Assembly (NCBI GenBank): GCA_015069135.1 | Contig: SVJE01000003.1 | Coordinates: 223,148-287,147 of the forward strand | Length of the DNA: 64,000 nucleotides | Reading direction: 5' to 3' | Source of the DNA: Oscillospiraceae bacterium | GTDB taxonomy: Bacteria > Bacillota > Clostridia > UBA1212 > SIG427 | Shown: piece after piece, positions 29,187-40,883 of the stretch | Numbering within the stretch: the stretch's first letter is position 1 | How the letters are laid out: the number at the start of each line of letters is the position of its first letter | Notes under the pieces: model-generated | Seen by the model: only the letters and a program-made list of their open reading frames with translations | Database searches by the model: none | What the model was told of the DNA's origin: nothing | Made by a program: the position numbers and the translations under genes

Positions 29187-30110
29187 TTAGAAAAGTGGAG
29201 TAGAGAAATATCTTTCTGCTGTGTCAGGAAGAATAGTTACTACTGTCTTTCCTTTCCCAAGCTTTTTCGCCATTCTTAAAGCTGCTGCTACATTGGTTCC
29301 ACTGCTGATTCCGCACATGATTCCTTCTTTTAAAGCCAGGTCTTTTGCAGCCTGTAAAGCTTCTTCATCCTTTATAATGCATACATTGTCATATATTTTT
29401 TGGTTCAAAATCTCGGGGATAAGGCCGTCACCGATACCCATCTGAACGTGTGTACCAATAGAACCACCGGAAAGAATTGCTGCATTTTCTGGCTCTACAG
29501 CCCATATTGTCATGTCAGGATTACTTGCTTTAAGTGTTTCGCCGATACCTGTTATAGTACCGCCTGTACCTATTCCTGAACAGAAACCATGAATAGGTCC
29601 GTTTACCTGGTTAAGAATTTCTACACCGGTAACATTTCTCTGCACCTCAGGATTAGCAGGATTTTCAAACTGCTGGGGAACAAATACATTTGGATTTTCA
29701 GATTTCATTTTAAGAGCAAGGTCAAGACAATCCTGAATACATTTACCGATATCAGCATCGTCATGTACCAATATAACTTCAGCACCATAATGATTTACAA
29801 GTTTTCTTCTTTCTTCACTTACGGAGTCCGGCATAATAATCTTTACTTTATATCCTCTTACAGCACCAACAAGGGAAAGACCAATTCCCTGGTTACCACT
29901 GGTAGGTTCGACAATAATAGTATTTTTGTTTATCAGGCCTCTTTTCTCTGCATCAATAATCATGTTAAAGGCAGTACGTGTTTTGATAGATCCACCAACA
30001 TTTAAGCCCTCAAATTTAACTAAAATTTCTGCATCATCAGGATCGGTCATATGATTTAATCTTATTATAGGGGTATTTCCAATTGCGTCTAAAATTGTAT
30101 TACAAATCAT
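29187..30110 (-). CDS. Cysteine synthase-like PLP enzyme with altered signature motifs
   Basis: This fold-type II PLP enzyme (307 residues) is close to O-acetylserine sulfhydrylase. It opens MICNTILDAIGNTPIIRLN. The PLP lysine is K43 in GGSIKTRTA, where CysK usually has KDR. The substrate loop T70-S71-G72-N73 is followed by Q74-G75 instead of T-G. The phosphate-binding GTGGT and C-terminal ILPD-x2-ERY are normal. It probably makes cysteine from an activated serine, but the two changes lie in the substrate pocket, so another beta-substituted alanine is possible. It is a single gene with its own promoter and AAAGG site, and no cysE or sulfur-transport neighbour. Confidence 0.8.
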   Translation of the reverse strand: MICNTILDAIGNTPIIRLNHMTDPDDAEILVKFEGLNVGGSIKTRTAFNMIIDAEKRGLINKNTIIVEPTSGNQGIGLSLVGAVRGYKVKIIMPDSVSEERRKLVNHYGAEVILVHDDADIGKCIQDCLDLALKMKSENPNVFVPQQFENPANPEVQRNVTGVEILNQVNGPIHGFCSGIGTGGTITGIGETLKASNPDMTIWAVEPENAAILSGGSIGTHVQMGIGDGLIPEILNQKIYDNVCIIKDEEALQAAKDLALKEGIMCGISSGTNVAAALRMAKKLGKGKTVVTILPDTAERYFSTPLF

Positions 30111-30146
30111 GTTATGATTAACCTTTCAAGTTAAGATTTGTTCTAA

Positions 30147-30175
30147 AGTACATCATATTTAACAGGGATTGTCAA
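30147..30175 (-). promoter_or_regulatory. Promoter of the cysteine synthase-like gene
   Basis: On the minus strand, TTGACA (30175-30170), a 17-base spacer and TGTACT (30152-30147), about 37 bases before the ATG. Confidence 0.6.
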
Positions 30176-30350
30176 TAGTTACTAATTAGCTAAATGGTAT
30201 ATCTTTTGAATATTTTATTCGGTATGAAAAGAAAAGCTGGGAGTAGACCTGTATTATAAAGATACAAATTATCTCATCTATCATTATTTTTGATTCTATG
30301 GTAAAATATATTGTTACATCTAACATAAAGGAGCAGAACATATAACTACA

Positions 30351-32363
30351 ATGGATAACAGTCGTAAATTTAAACTTGTATCAGAGTATAAACCATCCGG
30401 TGATCAGCCTGAAGCAATTAAGGCATTAGCTGATGGTGTAATTAACGGCGACGTTAATCAGGTACTTTTAGGTGTAACAGGTTCCGGTAAGACATATACA
30501 ATTGCCAATGTAATAGAAAAGGTACAAAGACCTACTTTAGTGCTGGCTCATAACAAAACACTGGCGGCTCAGCTTTGTAGTGAATTTAAGGAATTTTTCC
30601 CTGAAAACTGTGTGGAATATTTTGTTTCCTATTACGACTATTATCAGCCTGAAGCCTACATTCCTCATTCTGATACCTATATTGAAAAAGATGCCAGTAT
30701 TAATGATGAAATCGACAGATTAAGACATTCTGCCACAGCAGCTCTTTTCGAAAGACGTGATGTTATCATCGTTGCAACGGTTTCCTGTATATATGGTTTA
30801 GGTGATCCTGAAGACTACACAGATCTTATGGTAAGCCTACGTCCCGGGATGGTGAAAGACCGTGACGAAGTTATTAAACAGTTGGTGGAAATTCAGTATA
30901 CAAGAAATGATTTAGACTTAAACAGAGGTGAGTTCCGGGTTAAAGGTGATACCTTAGAAGTTATGACATCAGATTCAAAAAATACCATTGTAAGAATAGA
31001 GTTTTTTGGAGATGAAATAGATAGAATTACTGAATACGAGGCAGTTTCAGGTCACCTTATCGGAACAAGAAACCATGTGGCTATATTTCCTGCATCTCAC
31101 TATGCAACTTCTTATGCCAAAATGGAAAGGGCGTTAGGCGGTATAGAGGAAGAAATGATTGAAAGAGTAGCTGAACTTAAGGAACAAGATAAGATAGTTG
31201 AAGCTTATCGTCTTGAGACCAGGACAAAATTCGATCTTGAAATGATGAGAGAAACAGGCTTTTGTTCAGGCATTGAAAACTATTCCCGTCACATCAGTGG
31301 AAGGGAACCCGGAAGTGCACCATATACGCTTTTAGACTATTTCCCTGATGACTTTTTATTGGTAGTGGACGAGTCTCATGTAACAATACCACAAGTAAGA
31401 GCCATGTATAATGGTGACCGTTCCAGAAAAGAGTCATTGGTAAATTACGGTTTCAGACTTCCGTCAGCCTTTGATAACAGGCCTTTAATGTTTGATGAAT
31501 TTGTGGACAGACTTAATCAGACTATATTTGTAAGTGCTACACCTGCACAATATGAAAAAGAAAGGTCCACAAATATTGTAGAGCAAATTATACGTCCTAC
31601 AGGACTTCTGGACCCTGAAGTGGAAGTAAGACCTATAGACGGACAGATTGACGACCTTATTGATGAAATCAAAAAGGTAACAGACAGAAATGAAAGAGTT
31701 TTAGTTACTACACTTACAAAGCGTATGGCTGAAAACCTAACTGACTATTTTACAGAAGTGGGCATCAGGGTAAAATACTTACATTCAGATATTCACACAG
31801 TAGAAAGAACGGAGATTATCCGTGATTTAAGACTTGGCGAGTTCGACGTTTTAGTAGGAATTAATCTTTTAAGGGAAGGTCTGGACATACCTGAAGTAGG
31901 TTTGGTTGCAATTTTAGATGCTGATAAAGAAGGTTTTTTAAGATCTGAAACATCTCTTATTCAGACTATCGGACGAGCTGCAAGAAATGTAAACAGCAAA
32001 GTTCTTATGTATGCAGACCACATTACAGAAGCAATGAAATCTGCCATAGGTGAAACAAACAGGCGTAGAAGGCTTCAGGCTGAGTTTAATGAGAAACACA
32101 ATATTACACCTAAAACAGTGTCAAAAAGTGTTCGTGCAATTATTGCTTCAACTATTAAAGAAGATGGATTGAGCAAAAAGTCTAAAAAGCAGAAAACCCA
32201 GAGTAATCTTGGCGATTTGCTTACACCGGAAGAACAGGGCTTACCATTGGAAGTTCTTATTGAGATTTTAACCGGTAAAATGGCGGAAGCGGCAGCGGAA
32301 TTAAGATATGAAGAAGCGGCACAGATACGTGACACAATAAAGAAAGTGAAGGCCATGTTATGA
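30351..32363 (+). CDS. uvrB: Excinuclease ABC subunit B
   Basis: This DNA damage-verifying helicase-like subunit (670 residues, full length) has Walker A GVTGSGKT near 41-48, the beta-hairpin [16 protein letters not shown] near 95 that clamps the strand, DESHV, the helicase motif VI region QTIGRAARN and a C-terminal UVR motif ([20 protein letters not shown]) that binds UvrC. ATG at 30351 fits the family N-terminus; AAAGGAG at 30327-30333 is 17 bases away, farther than usual. No clear promoter was found in the 240-base gap from cysK. uvrA overlaps its end by ATGA. Confidence 0.97.
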   Translation: MDNSRKFKLVSEYKPSGDQPEAIKALADGVINGDVNQVLLGVTGSGKTYTIANVIEKVQRPTLVLAHNKTLAAQLCSEFKEFFPENCVEYFVSYYDYYQPEAYIPHSDTYIEKDASINDEIDRLRHSATAALFERRDVIIVATVSCIYGLGDPEDYTDLMVSLRPGMVKDRDEVIKQLVEIQYTRNDLDLNRGEFRVKGDTLEVMTSDSKNTIVRIEFFGDEIDRITEYEAVSGHLIGTRNHVAIFPASHYATSYAKMERALGGIEEEMIERVAELKEQDKIVEAYRLETRTKFDLEMMRETGFCSGIENYSRHISGREPGSAPYTLLDYFPDDFLLVVDESHVTIPQVRAMYNGDRSRKESLVNYGFRLPSAFDNRPLMFDEFVDRLNQTIFVSATPAQYEKERSTNIVEQIIRPTGLLDPEVEVRPIDGQIDDLIDEIKKVTDRNERVLVTTLTKRMAENLTDYFTEVGIRVKYLHSDIHTVERTEIIRDLRLGEFDVLVGINLLREGLDIPEVGLVAILDADKEGFLRSETSLIQTIGRAARNVNSKVLMYADHITEAMKSAIGETNRRRRLQAEFNEKHNITPKTVSKSVRAIIASTIKEDGLSKKSKKQKTQSNLGDLLTPEEQGLPLEVLIEILTGKMAEAAAELRYEEAAQIRDTIKKVKAML

Positions 32364-35170
32364 ATGATAAAATAGTAGTAAAAGGCGCGAGAGCTAACAA
32401 TTTGAAAAACATAAATGTAGAAATACCAAGGGACAAGCTGGTGGTTTTTACAGGCCTTTCTGGGTCAGGAAAATCATCTTTGGCTTTTGATACAATTTAT
32501 GCAGAAGGACAAAGAAGATACATTGAATCGTTGTCTTCTTATGCCAGAATGTTTTTAGGGCAGATGGAAAAACCTGACGTAGATAGTATTGACGGGCTTT
32601 CTCCGGCTATATCGATAGATCAAAAGACAACTTCTAAAAATCCACGTTCCACTGTTGGTACAGTTACAGAAATATATGACTACTTAAGACTTCTATATGC
32701 AAGAGCAGGCGATCCACACTGTCCTGAGTGTGGAAAGCCTATTAAATCAATGTCTGTTGATCAAATGGTGGATGTGGTTATGTCTCTTCCTGAAGGTCAG
32801 AAAATACAGCTTTTAGCCCCTGTTATAAGGGGTCGTAAAGGTGAGTATGTAAAAATGTTTGAGGCTCTTAGAAAAAGCGGTTATGCCCGTGTAAGAGTTG
32901 ATGGCATTATATACGATCTTACAGAAGAAATAACTTTAGAAAAAAACAAAAAACATACAATAGAAGTTATTGTGGACAGACTTATAGTAAAACCCGGAAT
33001 ACAGAGAAGACTTACAGACTCTTTAGAGGTTATATTACACCTTACATCAGGCATTGTTCTTGTAGATTTAATGAATGGTGAAGAAATACTTTTAAGCAGC
33101 AGTCTTTCTTGCCCTGATTGTAATATAAGTATTCCTGAAGTTGCACCAAGAATGTTTTCATTTAATAACCCCTTTGGTGCATGTCCTACCTGTACAGGAC
33201 TTGGCTTTTTACAGAAAATGGATGAAAATCTTGTAGTTCCTGATCAAAATTTATCTATATTAGAAGGTGCTATAGCGATAAATGGGTTCGGTTTAAGCAA
33301 TGACGAAGGTCATACAAGACATATATTTGACACATTGGCAAAGGCTTATGACTTCAGTCTTAAGACACCATTTAAAGATCTTTCACAAAAGGCAAAGGAC
33401 GTCATATTTTACGGTTCCTGGCCCGATAGATTTTTGTTTAAATATGAAGGTGGTTCATATACTGCAGCTTTTGAAGGTGTAATAAATATTTCAGAAAGAA
33501 GATATAAAGAAACACAATCCGATGTAATGAAGCAGTATTACGAAGGCTTTATGACATTTAAACCTTGTCCTGACTGCCATGGTAAGAGACTAAAAAAAGA
33601 AAGTTTGGCGTTTACTATTGGTGGACTTAATATAGCTGAACTTACTGATATGTCTGTTGGTAAAATGGCTGAATTTTTTGAAGAAATACATTTTACCGGA
33701 GCAAAAGAAGCAATTACAGCGCCTATACTTAAAGAAATTCGCGCAAGGGTTGGCTTCCTCAAAAACGTTGGACTAGGGTATCTGTCACTGTCCAGATCTT
33801 CAGGTACTTTATCCGGCGGAGAATCACAGCGTATAAGACTTGCAACACAGATAGGTTCCGGTCTTATGGGAGTTCTGTATATTCTTGATGAACCAAGCAT
33901 TGGTTTGCATCAAAGAGATAACGACAAGCTTCTGGCTACTCTTAAAAGATTGAGGGATCTGGGAAATACTTTGATTGTTGTCGAACATGATGAAGATACA
34001 ATGAGGGAAGCGGATTGTATCTTGGACATTGGTCCGGGTGCAGGGCGCCATGGTGGTGAAGTTGTATGCATCGGTACACCTGAAGAAGTTATGGCCTGCC
34101 CTGAGTCTTTGACAGGTAAGTATCTTTCGGGTAAAATGTCAATACCGGTGCCGAAATTCAGAAGAAAAGGCAACGGTGCTTTCTTGTCAGTTTCAGGGGC
34201 AAAAGAGAATAACCTTAAGGATTTAAACGTAAAAATACCACTAGGTACATTTACTTGTGTAACAGGTGTTTCCGGTTCTGGTAAATCATCTTTAGTAAAT
34301 GAGATTATTTACAAGGCTGCGGCTTCCAAACTTAACAAAGCAAAGTTAGTGCCTGGTAAATATAAAAAAATTGATGGTCTTGAGAATTTGGATAAAGTAA
34401 TTGATATTGATCAGTCACCGATAGGTAGAACTCCAAGATCAAATCCTGCAACATATACCGGGGCATTTGACCTTATCAGAGATCTTTTTGCCATGACTCA
34501 GGAAAGCCGTGCAAGAGGATATAAGAGCGGAAGATTCAGTTTTAATGTAAGAGGCGGAAGATGTGAAGCTTGTTCCGGTGATGGTATTAAGAAGATTGAA
34601 ATGCATTTTTTGCCGGATATATATGTGCCTTGTGAGGTGTGTAAAGGTAAAAGGTATAACAGAGAAACCTTAGAAGTTAAATACAAGGATAAGAGTATTG
34701 CAGATGTTCTTGACATGACAATTGAAAATGCCCTTACATTCTTTGCAGATATACCGAAGATAAGAAAGAAAATAGAGACTTTAGTACAGGTAGGACTTGG
34801 TTATATTAAATTAGGTCAGCCTTCTACCACATTATCAGGTGGTGAGGCGCAACGAGTTAAACTGGCAACTGAACTTTCTAAAAAAAGTACAGGTAAGACG
34901 CTGTATATTCTTGATGAGCCTACCACAGGTCTTCATACAGATGATGTTGCAAAACTTGTTGATATTTTACAGACATTAACAAAAACGGGAAACACTGTAC
35001 TTGTTATAGAACATAACCTTGATGTAATAAAATCCGCAGACTATGTAATAGATTTAGGTCCTGAAGGGGGAGATGGCGGTGGTACCATTGTTTGTACAGG
35101 TACACCTGAGGATGTTGCAAAATGTAAGGATTCATACACAGGAGAATTTTTGAAGAGAATTTTAGGATAA
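32360..35170 (+). CDS. uvrA: Excinuclease ABC subunit A
   Basis: This damage-recognition ATPase (936 residues) has two ABC halves: Walker [10 protein letters not shown] (32-40) and GVSGSGKSS (about 635), and signatures [14 protein letters not shown] and [14 protein letters not shown]. Zinc-finger cysteine pairs appear at [17 protein letters not shown] and CEAC...CEVC. It is translationally coupled to uvrB. The pair works with UvrC, which is not in the window, in nucleotide excision repair. Confidence 0.97.
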   Translation: MNDKIVVKGARANNLKNINVEIPRDKLVVFTGLSGSGKSSLAFDTIYAEGQRRYIESLSSYARMFLGQMEKPDVDSIDGLSPAISIDQKTTSKNPRSTVGTVTEIYDYLRLLYARAGDPHCPECGKPIKSMSVDQMVDVVMSLPEGQKIQLLAPVIRGRKGEYVKMFEALRKSGYARVRVDGIIYDLTEEITLEKNKKHTIEVIVDRLIVKPGIQRRLTDSLEVILHLTSGIVLVDLMNGEEILLSSSLSCPDCNISIPEVAPRMFSFNNPFGACPTCTGLGFLQKMDENLVVPDQNLSILEGAIAINGFGLSNDEGHTRHIFDTLAKAYDFSLKTPFKDLSQKAKDVIFYGSWPDRFLFKYEGGSYTAAFEGVINISERRYKETQSDVMKQYYEGFMTFKPCPDCHGKRLKKESLAFTIGGLNIAELTDMSVGKMAEFFEEIHFTGAKEAITAPILKEIRARVGFLKNVGLGYLSLSRSSGTLSGGESQRIRLATQIGSGLMGVLYILDEPSIGLHQRDNDKLLATLKRLRDLGNTLIVVEHDEDTMREADCILDIGPGAGRHGGEVVCIGTPEEVMACPESLTGKYLSGKMSIPVPKFRRKGNGAFLSVSGAKENNLKDLNVKIPLGTFTCVTGVSGSGKSSLVNEIIYKAAASKLNKAKLVPGKYKKIDGLENLDKVIDIDQSPIGRTPRSNPATYTGAFDLIRDLFAMTQESRARGYKSGRFSFNVRGGRCEACSGDGIKKIEMHFLPDIYVPCEVCKGKRYNRETLEVKYKDKSIADVLDMTIENALTFFADIPKIRKKIETLVQVGLGYIKLGQPSTTLSGGEAQRVKLATELSKKSTGKTLYILDEPTTGLHTDDVAKLVDILQTLTKTGNTVLVIEHNLDVIKSADYVIDLGPEGGDGGGTIVCTGTPEDVAKCKDSYTGEFLKRILG

Positions 35171-35183
35171 CCGGGAGGAATAA

Positions 35184-37544
35184 ATGAACGATAATCAGAT
35201 GTGCTCAATTTGTAAAAAAAGAATTGCATCAGTTTTTGTAACAAAGATGGATGAGCAGGGAAACGCAGTAAATCAGGGAATATGTCTTGTTTGTGCAAAG
35301 AAGATGGGATTACCACAGGTGGACCAGATGTTGTCTCGAATGGGGATTTCAGATGAAGAATTAGAAAGTCTTAACGATGAAATGACTTCAGTTATGGAAT
35401 CTTTTGAAAACGGAGATGATATGCCGTCACCGGAGATTCCGGAAAACGGAGATCAGCCTTCTAAAACCAATGCACCTAATTTTATGGATTTCCTTAAAAA
35501 TATGGGTTTCGGTGGAATGCCTATGCCACCATTGAGACATCCTGAAGAGGAAAATGGTAAAAAGAAAGAAGCCAAGGGAAAAAACGGAAATGCCCCTGAA
35601 AAGCCAAAGCTTAAATTTTTAAGTCAATTTGCTACAAATCTTAATGATAAGGCATCCGGTGGCTTAGTGGATACTGTTGTAGGCAGAGATAGGGAAATTG
35701 ACAGAGTAATTCAGATACTTAACCGTCGAACAAAGAACAATCCTGTATTGGTTGGTGAACCAGGTGTTGGTAAGACAGCTATTGCAGAAGCCTTAGCTCT
35801 TCGTATTGTAAATGGTACGATTCCGTATAAACTCAAAAATATGCAGATTTACTTACTTGATCTTACTGCCATGGTGGCAGGCACACAGTTCAGAGGTCAG
35901 TTTGAACAGAGAATGAAAGGTGTATTAGATGAAGTTAAACGCCTTGGAAATATAATATTGGTTATTGATGAAGTTCATAACATTATGGGCGCCGGAGAAG
36001 CTGAAGGTTCTATGAATGCAGCTAACATATTAAAACCGGCACTTTCCCGTGGCGAAATTCAGGTGGTTGGTGCAACAACACTTAAAGAATACAGAAAGCA
36101 TATTGAAAAAGACGGTGCTTTGGAAAGAAGATTTCAACCTGTATATGTTGAAGAACCCACAGTTCAGGAGACAATTGATATTCTTAAGGGTATCAGACCT
36201 CATTATGAGAATTATCATAAGGTTCGTATTTCTGATGAAATTATTGAAGATGCAGTTCGTATGGCGGAAAGATATATTACTGACAGATTTTTACCTGATA
36301 AAGCCATTGATGTAATTGATGAGGCAGCTTCAAGAGCAAATCTTGGTAATAAAGTTCTTGTTAAAATAGGAACTTTAAGAGAAGAACTTGATAAAAATCA
36401 GAGGCGGCAGGAAGAACTTTCAAATTCTGAAAATAAGGAAGATGCAGGGGAAGAAGCTCAACTTGAAAAATATCGTGAAATTGCTGAACTTAAAAGTGAG
36501 CAGGTTCGTATTGAAAAAGAGCTTTCAGAGCTTGCAGATAAGGAGTTTGTAAATATTGTATTTGATGATGTGGCAAGAGTTATAGAAAACTGGACAGGAG
36601 TTCCCGTACAGACAGTAACTGAGCAAGAGGCAGAAAGATTACTTAAGCTTGAAGAAAGACTTACAAAAAAAGTTATAGGTCAGGACAAAGCTGTAATTTC
36701 TGTATCGAAGGCAATAAGAAGAAACAGAAGCGGATTCAGAAAACGCTTTAAGCCATCATCCTTTATTTTCGTAGGTCCAACAGGTGTAGGTAAGACAGAG
36801 CTTGTTAAACAGCTTACTGAAGAACTATTCGGAAATCAGGAAGCCTTGGTAAGACTTGATATGTCAGAGTACATGGAAAAGCATACGGTTTCAAAACTTA
36901 TAGGTTCACCACCGGGTTATGTGGGATACGATGAAGCCGGACAGCTTACTGAAAAAATAAGAAGAAGACCTTATTCTGTAATACTTCTTGATGAAATTGA
37001 AAAAGCCCATGAAGACGTATTTAATATGCTTCTTCAGATTTTGGATGACGGAAGACTTACTGATAGCCAGGGACGAACAGTTAATTTTGAAAATACAGTT
37101 ATTATTATGACATCTAATGCCGGTACATCTGTTAAGAGTTCTTCCATAGGCTTCAGTTCTGACAAAGCTCAGGCAGATGAAGAAGCATCTAAGGATGCTC
37201 TTAAGAAAATGTTCCGTCCTGAGTTCCTTAACAGAATTGACGACATAATTGTATTTAACAGTCTGGATAAAGACAGTGTTAAGAAGATTACAGCCCTTAT
37301 GCTTAAGGAAATTTATTCTCAGTGTACAGAGAAGGGAATTGAAATCGAAATTTCAGATGATGTTATAGAACATCTGGGAGAAGAAGGTTTTGACGAAAAG
37401 TACGGTGCAAGACCACTTCGTCGTCTTATTCAGAAAACAATTGAGGATGAACTTGCTGAGAAGTATCTTAAGAATGAGCTTAAGGCAGGAGATAAAGTAG
37501 TAGTAAGCTTGAAAGAAGGAAGTGTAAATTTTGATGTACAGTGA
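35184..37544 (+). CDS. clpE: ATP-dependent Clp protease ATPase subunit, ClpE-type
   Basis: This Hsp100 unfoldase (786 residues) has an N-terminal zinc-binding domain with C7-x2-C10 and C34-x2-C37 and lacks the Clp N-domain, which marks ClpE rather than ClpC. A low-complexity acidic linker (about 80-150) precedes AAA-1 (Walker A GEPGVGKT near 192, VIDEVHNI) and AAA-2 (GPTGVGKT near 531, [14 protein letters not shown]). A UVR-like coiled-coil lies between them. It probably feeds ClpP, which is not encoded here. GGGAGG precedes ATG 35184 by about 6 bases, and uvrA ends 13 bases upstream. No CtsR operator was seen between uvrA and this gene. Confidence 0.9.
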   Translation: MNDNQMCSICKKRIASVFVTKMDEQGNAVNQGICLVCAKKMGLPQVDQMLSRMGISDEELESLNDEMTSVMESFENGDDMPSPEIPENGDQPSKTNAPNFMDFLKNMGFGGMPMPPLRHPEEENGKKKEAKGKNGNAPEKPKLKFLSQFATNLNDKASGGLVDTVVGRDREIDRVIQILNRRTKNNPVLVGEPGVGKTAIAEALALRIVNGTIPYKLKNMQIYLLDLTAMVAGTQFRGQFEQRMKGVLDEVKRLGNIILVIDEVHNIMGAGEAEGSMNAANILKPALSRGEIQVVGATTLKEYRKHIEKDGALERRFQPVYVEEPTVQETIDILKGIRPHYENYHKVRISDEIIEDAVRMAERYITDRFLPDKAIDVIDEAASRANLGNKVLVKIGTLREELDKNQRRQEELSNSENKEDAGEEAQLEKYREIAELKSEQVRIEKELSELADKEFVNIVFDDVARVIENWTGVPVQTVTEQEAERLLKLEERLTKKVIGQDKAVISVSKAIRRNRSGFRKRFKPSSFIFVGPTGVGKTELVKQLTEELFGNQEALVRLDMSEYMEKHTVSKLIGSPPGYVGYDEAGQLTEKIRRRPYSVILLDEIEKAHEDVFNMLLQILDDGRLTDSQGRTVNFENTVIIMTSNAGTSVKSSSIGFSSDKAQADEEASKDALKKMFRPEFLNRIDDIIVFNSLDKDSVKKITALMLKEIYSQCTEKGIEIEISDDVIEHLGEEGFDEKYGARPLRRLIQKTIEDELAEKYLKNELKAGDKVVVSLKEGSVNFDVQ

Positions 37545-38748
37545 AATAAAAAACGGCGGAGTAACTTCTGCTAAAGGATATAAAGCGGCAGGTGTGGCTT
37601 GCGGAATAAAAGACGGAATTAAGAGAGACTTTGCCATGGTAGTATCTGAAAAAACTGCCAATGCAGCAGGTGTTTTTACCCGTAACGTGGTAAAAGGTCA
37701 TTCTTTACAGCTCACTCTTAAAAATTTAAGGGCTACTGGTAAAGCTGATGCAGTGGTTGTTAACTCCGGTTGTGCTAATGCTTGTGTTGGTGCTGACGGG
37801 GATGAAGCAGCCCTTAAAGTAGTAGAATATGCTGCAAAGAAACTTAACACAAAACCTGAAAATATTATTATTAATTCAACAGGTGTTATTGGCAAGGTGC
37901 TTGATTGGAAAGCAGCAGTTCATGGTGTGGACCTTGCTTTTGACGCACTTTCAGTTGAAGGTGGTACTGATGCTGAAGCTGCTATTATGACAACTGATAC
38001 TGTTAAAAAAGAATATGCTGTATCTTTTGAATTAAATGGTAAAACGATTAATATTGGTGGAATGGCTAAAGGTTCCGGTATGATTCACCCTAATATGGGT
38101 ACTATGATTTCTGTTATAACCACCGATGCTGCTGTTTCATCTGATATTTTACAGAGAGCGTTGAGAGAAACTGCTGACTGTACATATAACAGAGTATCTG
38201 TAGATGGTGATACTTCTGTATGTGATATGACAGTAATTATGGCTAACGGTTTGGCTGGTAACGATGAGATTTCAGATTGGGACAGCCCTGAAAGAGAGCT
38301 TTTCTCAGAGATGCTGAAAGTGGTTTGTGAGTACCTTGCCAGAATGCTTGCAAAAGACGGTGAAGGTGCAACAAAACTAATGGAAGTTAAGGTTGTTAAT
38401 GCTGAAAATAAAGAGCAGGCGTATACAATTGCTTGCGCTATAGCAAAATCACCACTGGTAAAAACAGCTATGTTTGGTGAAGATGCTAACTGGGGAAGAA
38501 TATTAACTGCTGCAGGATATTCCGGAGCAGAATTTAATCCTGATACTGTGGATGTTTATATAGGTGATGTTATGACCTGTAAAAACGGCTGTGCTTTGGA
38601 TTTTGATGAAGATGCTGCATTAGTTGTTCTTAAAAAGAATGAAGTTGTAATTACCGTGGATATGAAGGCGGGAGATGCATGGGATCGTATGTGGAGTTGT
38701 GATTTTTCATATGACTATGTAAAGATAAACGGTTCCTACAGAACCTGA
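37534..38748 (+). CDS. argJ: Bifunctional ornithine acetyltransferase / N-acetylglutamate synthase
   Basis: ArgJ (404 residues) recycles the acetyl group in arginine biosynthesis. It is made as a precursor that cleaves itself at the HPNMGTM site; T190 becomes the nucleophile of the beta chain. The usual motif is HPNMAT, so Ala to Gly is a mild change. KGSGMI upstream is conserved. ATG at 37534 follows AAGGAAG by 11 bases; a TTG at 37531 is adjacent in the same frame. It overlaps clpE by 11 bases. No other arginine genes are nearby, which is odd, since argJ usually sits with argB/argC. Confidence 0.94.
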   Translation: MYSEIKNGGVTSAKGYKAAGVACGIKDGIKRDFAMVVSEKTANAAGVFTRNVVKGHSLQLTLKNLRATGKADAVVVNSGCANACVGADGDEAALKVVEYAAKKLNTKPENIIINSTGVIGKVLDWKAAVHGVDLAFDALSVEGGTDAEAAIMTTDTVKKEYAVSFELNGKTINIGGMAKGSGMIHPNMGTMISVITTDAAVSSDILQRALRETADCTYNRVSVDGDTSVCDMTVIMANGLAGNDEISDWDSPERELFSEMLKVVCEYLARMLAKDGEGATKLMEVKVVNAENKEQAYTIACAIAKSPLVKTAMFGEDANWGRILTAAGYSGAEFNPDTVDVYIGDVMTCKNGCALDFDEDAALVVLKKNEVVITVDMKAGDAWDRMWSCDFSYDYVKINGSYRT

Positions 38749-38761
38749 TTTTGGAGGTAAA

Positions 38762-40795
38762 ATGGAATTCGATAATCAGACTGTAATTGATGAGCAGGAG
38801 TATGCCCAGGTAGCAAAAAATGCTATTTCCAAATGTACGAAAAGAGAACTTTTAAGACTTCAGGAGAAAAGAGAACATATTCTGGATGAAAGAAAGTATT
38901 TTATAGATTATTTTTACGAGCTTAAAGAGGATGAAAAAAGAGACTTGCTTGAAAATGAGTTTCTTGATACTAAGACTTATGAGAACACATTAACTGATCT
39001 TGCCAGGCTCAGTAAACAAATGCAGGAGCCTTATTTTGCCCGCTTTGATTTTGAAGAAGAAGGGGAAAATTTGGACAAATTCTATGTGGGAATTCATACC
39101 GTTACAGATCCGGAAAACGGAAGGATTCTCATATATGACTGGCGTGCACCAGTGTCTTCTTTGTACTATGAGTATGAGCCGGGACCTGCAAGCTATAAAG
39201 CTCCGGGTGGAGATGTTCGTGGAGATCTAAAATTAAAAAGAAGATATGTTTTTAAAAAAGGAGAACTTAAGAGTTTTTCTGATATTTCCATGCCTTCTGA
39301 TGATGAACTTTTAACTGAAGTTTTAAGTCAGAAAAGTGAATCTCATATGAAAACTATTTTACAGACCATCCAGAAAGAACAGCACAGAATTATCAGAGAC
39401 TATATTGAAGGCGTTTCTGTAATTCAAGGTTGTCCCGGAAGCGGTAAGTCTTCTGTTGCGCTTCATAAGGCTGCTTATGTGCTTTATTGTTTCAGAGAGA
39501 AGCTTAAGACACAGAGAATAGCTGTTATTTCTCCTAATGCGGTATTTGCTGAGTATATTTCTTCGGTATTACCGGATTTGGGTGAAGAAAATGTGGAAAC
39601 TTTACTGGCAGAAGATATTTTATCATCATGTCTTGAAGGTGAAGATGATGTAAGATATACAAATCGGGCTGATTCTACCGAGCTATATATAAAGGGATTA
39701 AGACCTGATGTAAAATACAAAAGCAGTGAGGAATTTCGTCTGAGAATTCTTTCCTATGCCAAGGAACTTGAAAATAATATTTTTGAAGGCTGTGATCTTA
39801 TTATGGAAGATGGCAGGACTTCTATGACAGGCGCTGAACTTAATGAGATATTTTACGAGGAGTTAAAAGGTATTCCGCTTCTTAAAAGAGTAAGTAGTCT
39901 TGTTGATTATGTTTGCGAAAAGAAAAATTATCGTTCATATGATTTAAAAGATTATGTGTCTTCTGAGCTGAATTCAATGGTAAAAAGCAAATATATTTCT
40001 GAGCTTTACAGAATGATGTTTGAAGAAAACAGCATTCCGGAAACTTTTGTTTGGGAAGATGCATGTGCCATGGCGTTGCTTAAAATTCTTTTGAAGGGAA
40101 TTGAAACAGAATATTCTGTTTTCTATCTTATTGCAGATGAAGCCCAGGATTTTTCTCCTGTATTTCTTGAAATAATTAACCGTAAATTCCGTGGCTCTAA
40201 CATGTTGTTTGTTGGAGATGAAGATCAGTTGGTGTTTGAAAACAGCGGTAATTACAGGGCGGATATAAAAAGAGTGGTTACAAAGAAACCTTATAGGGAA
40301 TACACTCTTAGTACAAACTATCGTTCAACTGCTCAGATAATGGAGTTTGCTCTTAATATAATGGGTAGAAACAATGATGAAAGTAGTTGTGCCCTTTGTG
40401 TAAGACAGGGCGATGTTCCTGAAATATGTAAGGTTCAGACAGAGAGTATTTCTGTAGCTGTTTCTGAATATATTTGTGATATGTATCAGAAAGGGTATGA
40501 AAATATTGCAGTATTATGTAAATCTTCTGATGAATGCAGCAAAATTCGTACAGAAATTAAGTTACCTTTAGCAGTTGAAAGAAATGTAAATCTTAAGATT
40601 TTACCGGTTTATCTTGCAAAGGGTCTTGAATTTGATGCTGTTGCTTTGTGGGGAATCGAGGCGGATAAATATTCGGGAGATAACGACAGAAATATAATTT
40701 ATACCGCTGTAACAAGAGCTATGCACAATGTAAAAATATTTTTCGAAAAAGAATTACCCCAGTTTTTACAATTTGTTAATATAAAGTTGTTGTGA
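38762..40795 (+). CDS. helD: HelD-like superfamily 1 helicase (RNA polymerase-associated type)
   Basis: This 677-residue UvrD-related ATPase has a charged N-terminal helical arm (about 1-90), a beta domain with RILIYDWRAPVSSLYYEYEPG, Walker A GCPGSGKSS near 222-230, Walker B-like ADEAQD near 458 and motif VI-type TAVTRAMHNV. The family includes HelD, which frees stalled RNA polymerase. The arms and spacing fit HelD better than UvrD or PcrA. AGGTAA precedes the ATG at 38762; the gene follows argJ by 13 bases. Confidence 0.87.
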   Translation: MEFDNQTVIDEQEYAQVAKNAISKCTKRELLRLQEKREHILDERKYFIDYFYELKEDEKRDLLENEFLDTKTYENTLTDLARLSKQMQEPYFARFDFEEEGENLDKFYVGIHTVTDPENGRILIYDWRAPVSSLYYEYEPGPASYKAPGGDVRGDLKLKRRYVFKKGELKSFSDISMPSDDELLTEVLSQKSESHMKTILQTIQKEQHRIIRDYIEGVSVIQGCPGSGKSSVALHKAAYVLYCFREKLKTQRIAVISPNAVFAEYISSVLPDLGEENVETLLAEDILSSCLEGEDDVRYTNRADSTELYIKGLRPDVKYKSSEEFRLRILSYAKELENNIFEGCDLIMEDGRTSMTGAELNEIFYEELKGIPLLKRVSSLVDYVCEKKNYRSYDLKDYVSSELNSMVKSKYISELYRMMFEENSIPETFVWEDACAMALLKILLKGIETEYSVFYLIADEAQDFSPVFLEIINRKFRGSNMLFVGDEDQLVFENSGNYRADIKRVVTKKPYREYTLSTNYRSTAQIMEFALNIMGRNNDESSCALCVRQGDVPEICKVQTESISVAVSEYICDMYQKGYENIAVLCKSSDECSKIRTEIKLPLAVERNVNLKILPVYLAKGLEFDAVALWGIEADKYSGDNDRNIIYTAVTRAMHNVKIFFEKELPQFLQFVNIKLL

Positions 40796-40800
40796 TTTGC

Positions 40801-40829
40801 TTGACTTATCAGCAGAAAAAAATTAGCAT
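40801..40829 (+). promoter_or_regulatory. Promoter of the lipoprotein gene
   Basis: TTGACT (40801-40806), a 17-base spacer and TAGCAT (40824-40829), with an AT-rich leader of about 50 bases. Confidence 0.65.
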
Positions 40830-40883
40830 ATAGTCAGTGATATATAAAATATAATATTTTTTAATTATATGGAGGGATATTTC

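Noticed and set aside
30327..30350. ATA at 30342 as a start for uvrB because AAAGGAG is 17 bases from the ATG
   Set aside because: ATG at 30351 already gives the family N-terminus; unlike the DUF5685 case, no conserved residues lie between ATA and ATG.
35171..35183. CtsR operator ahead of clpE
   Set aside because: Only 13 bases lie between uvrA and clpE and no heptad direct repeat is present.
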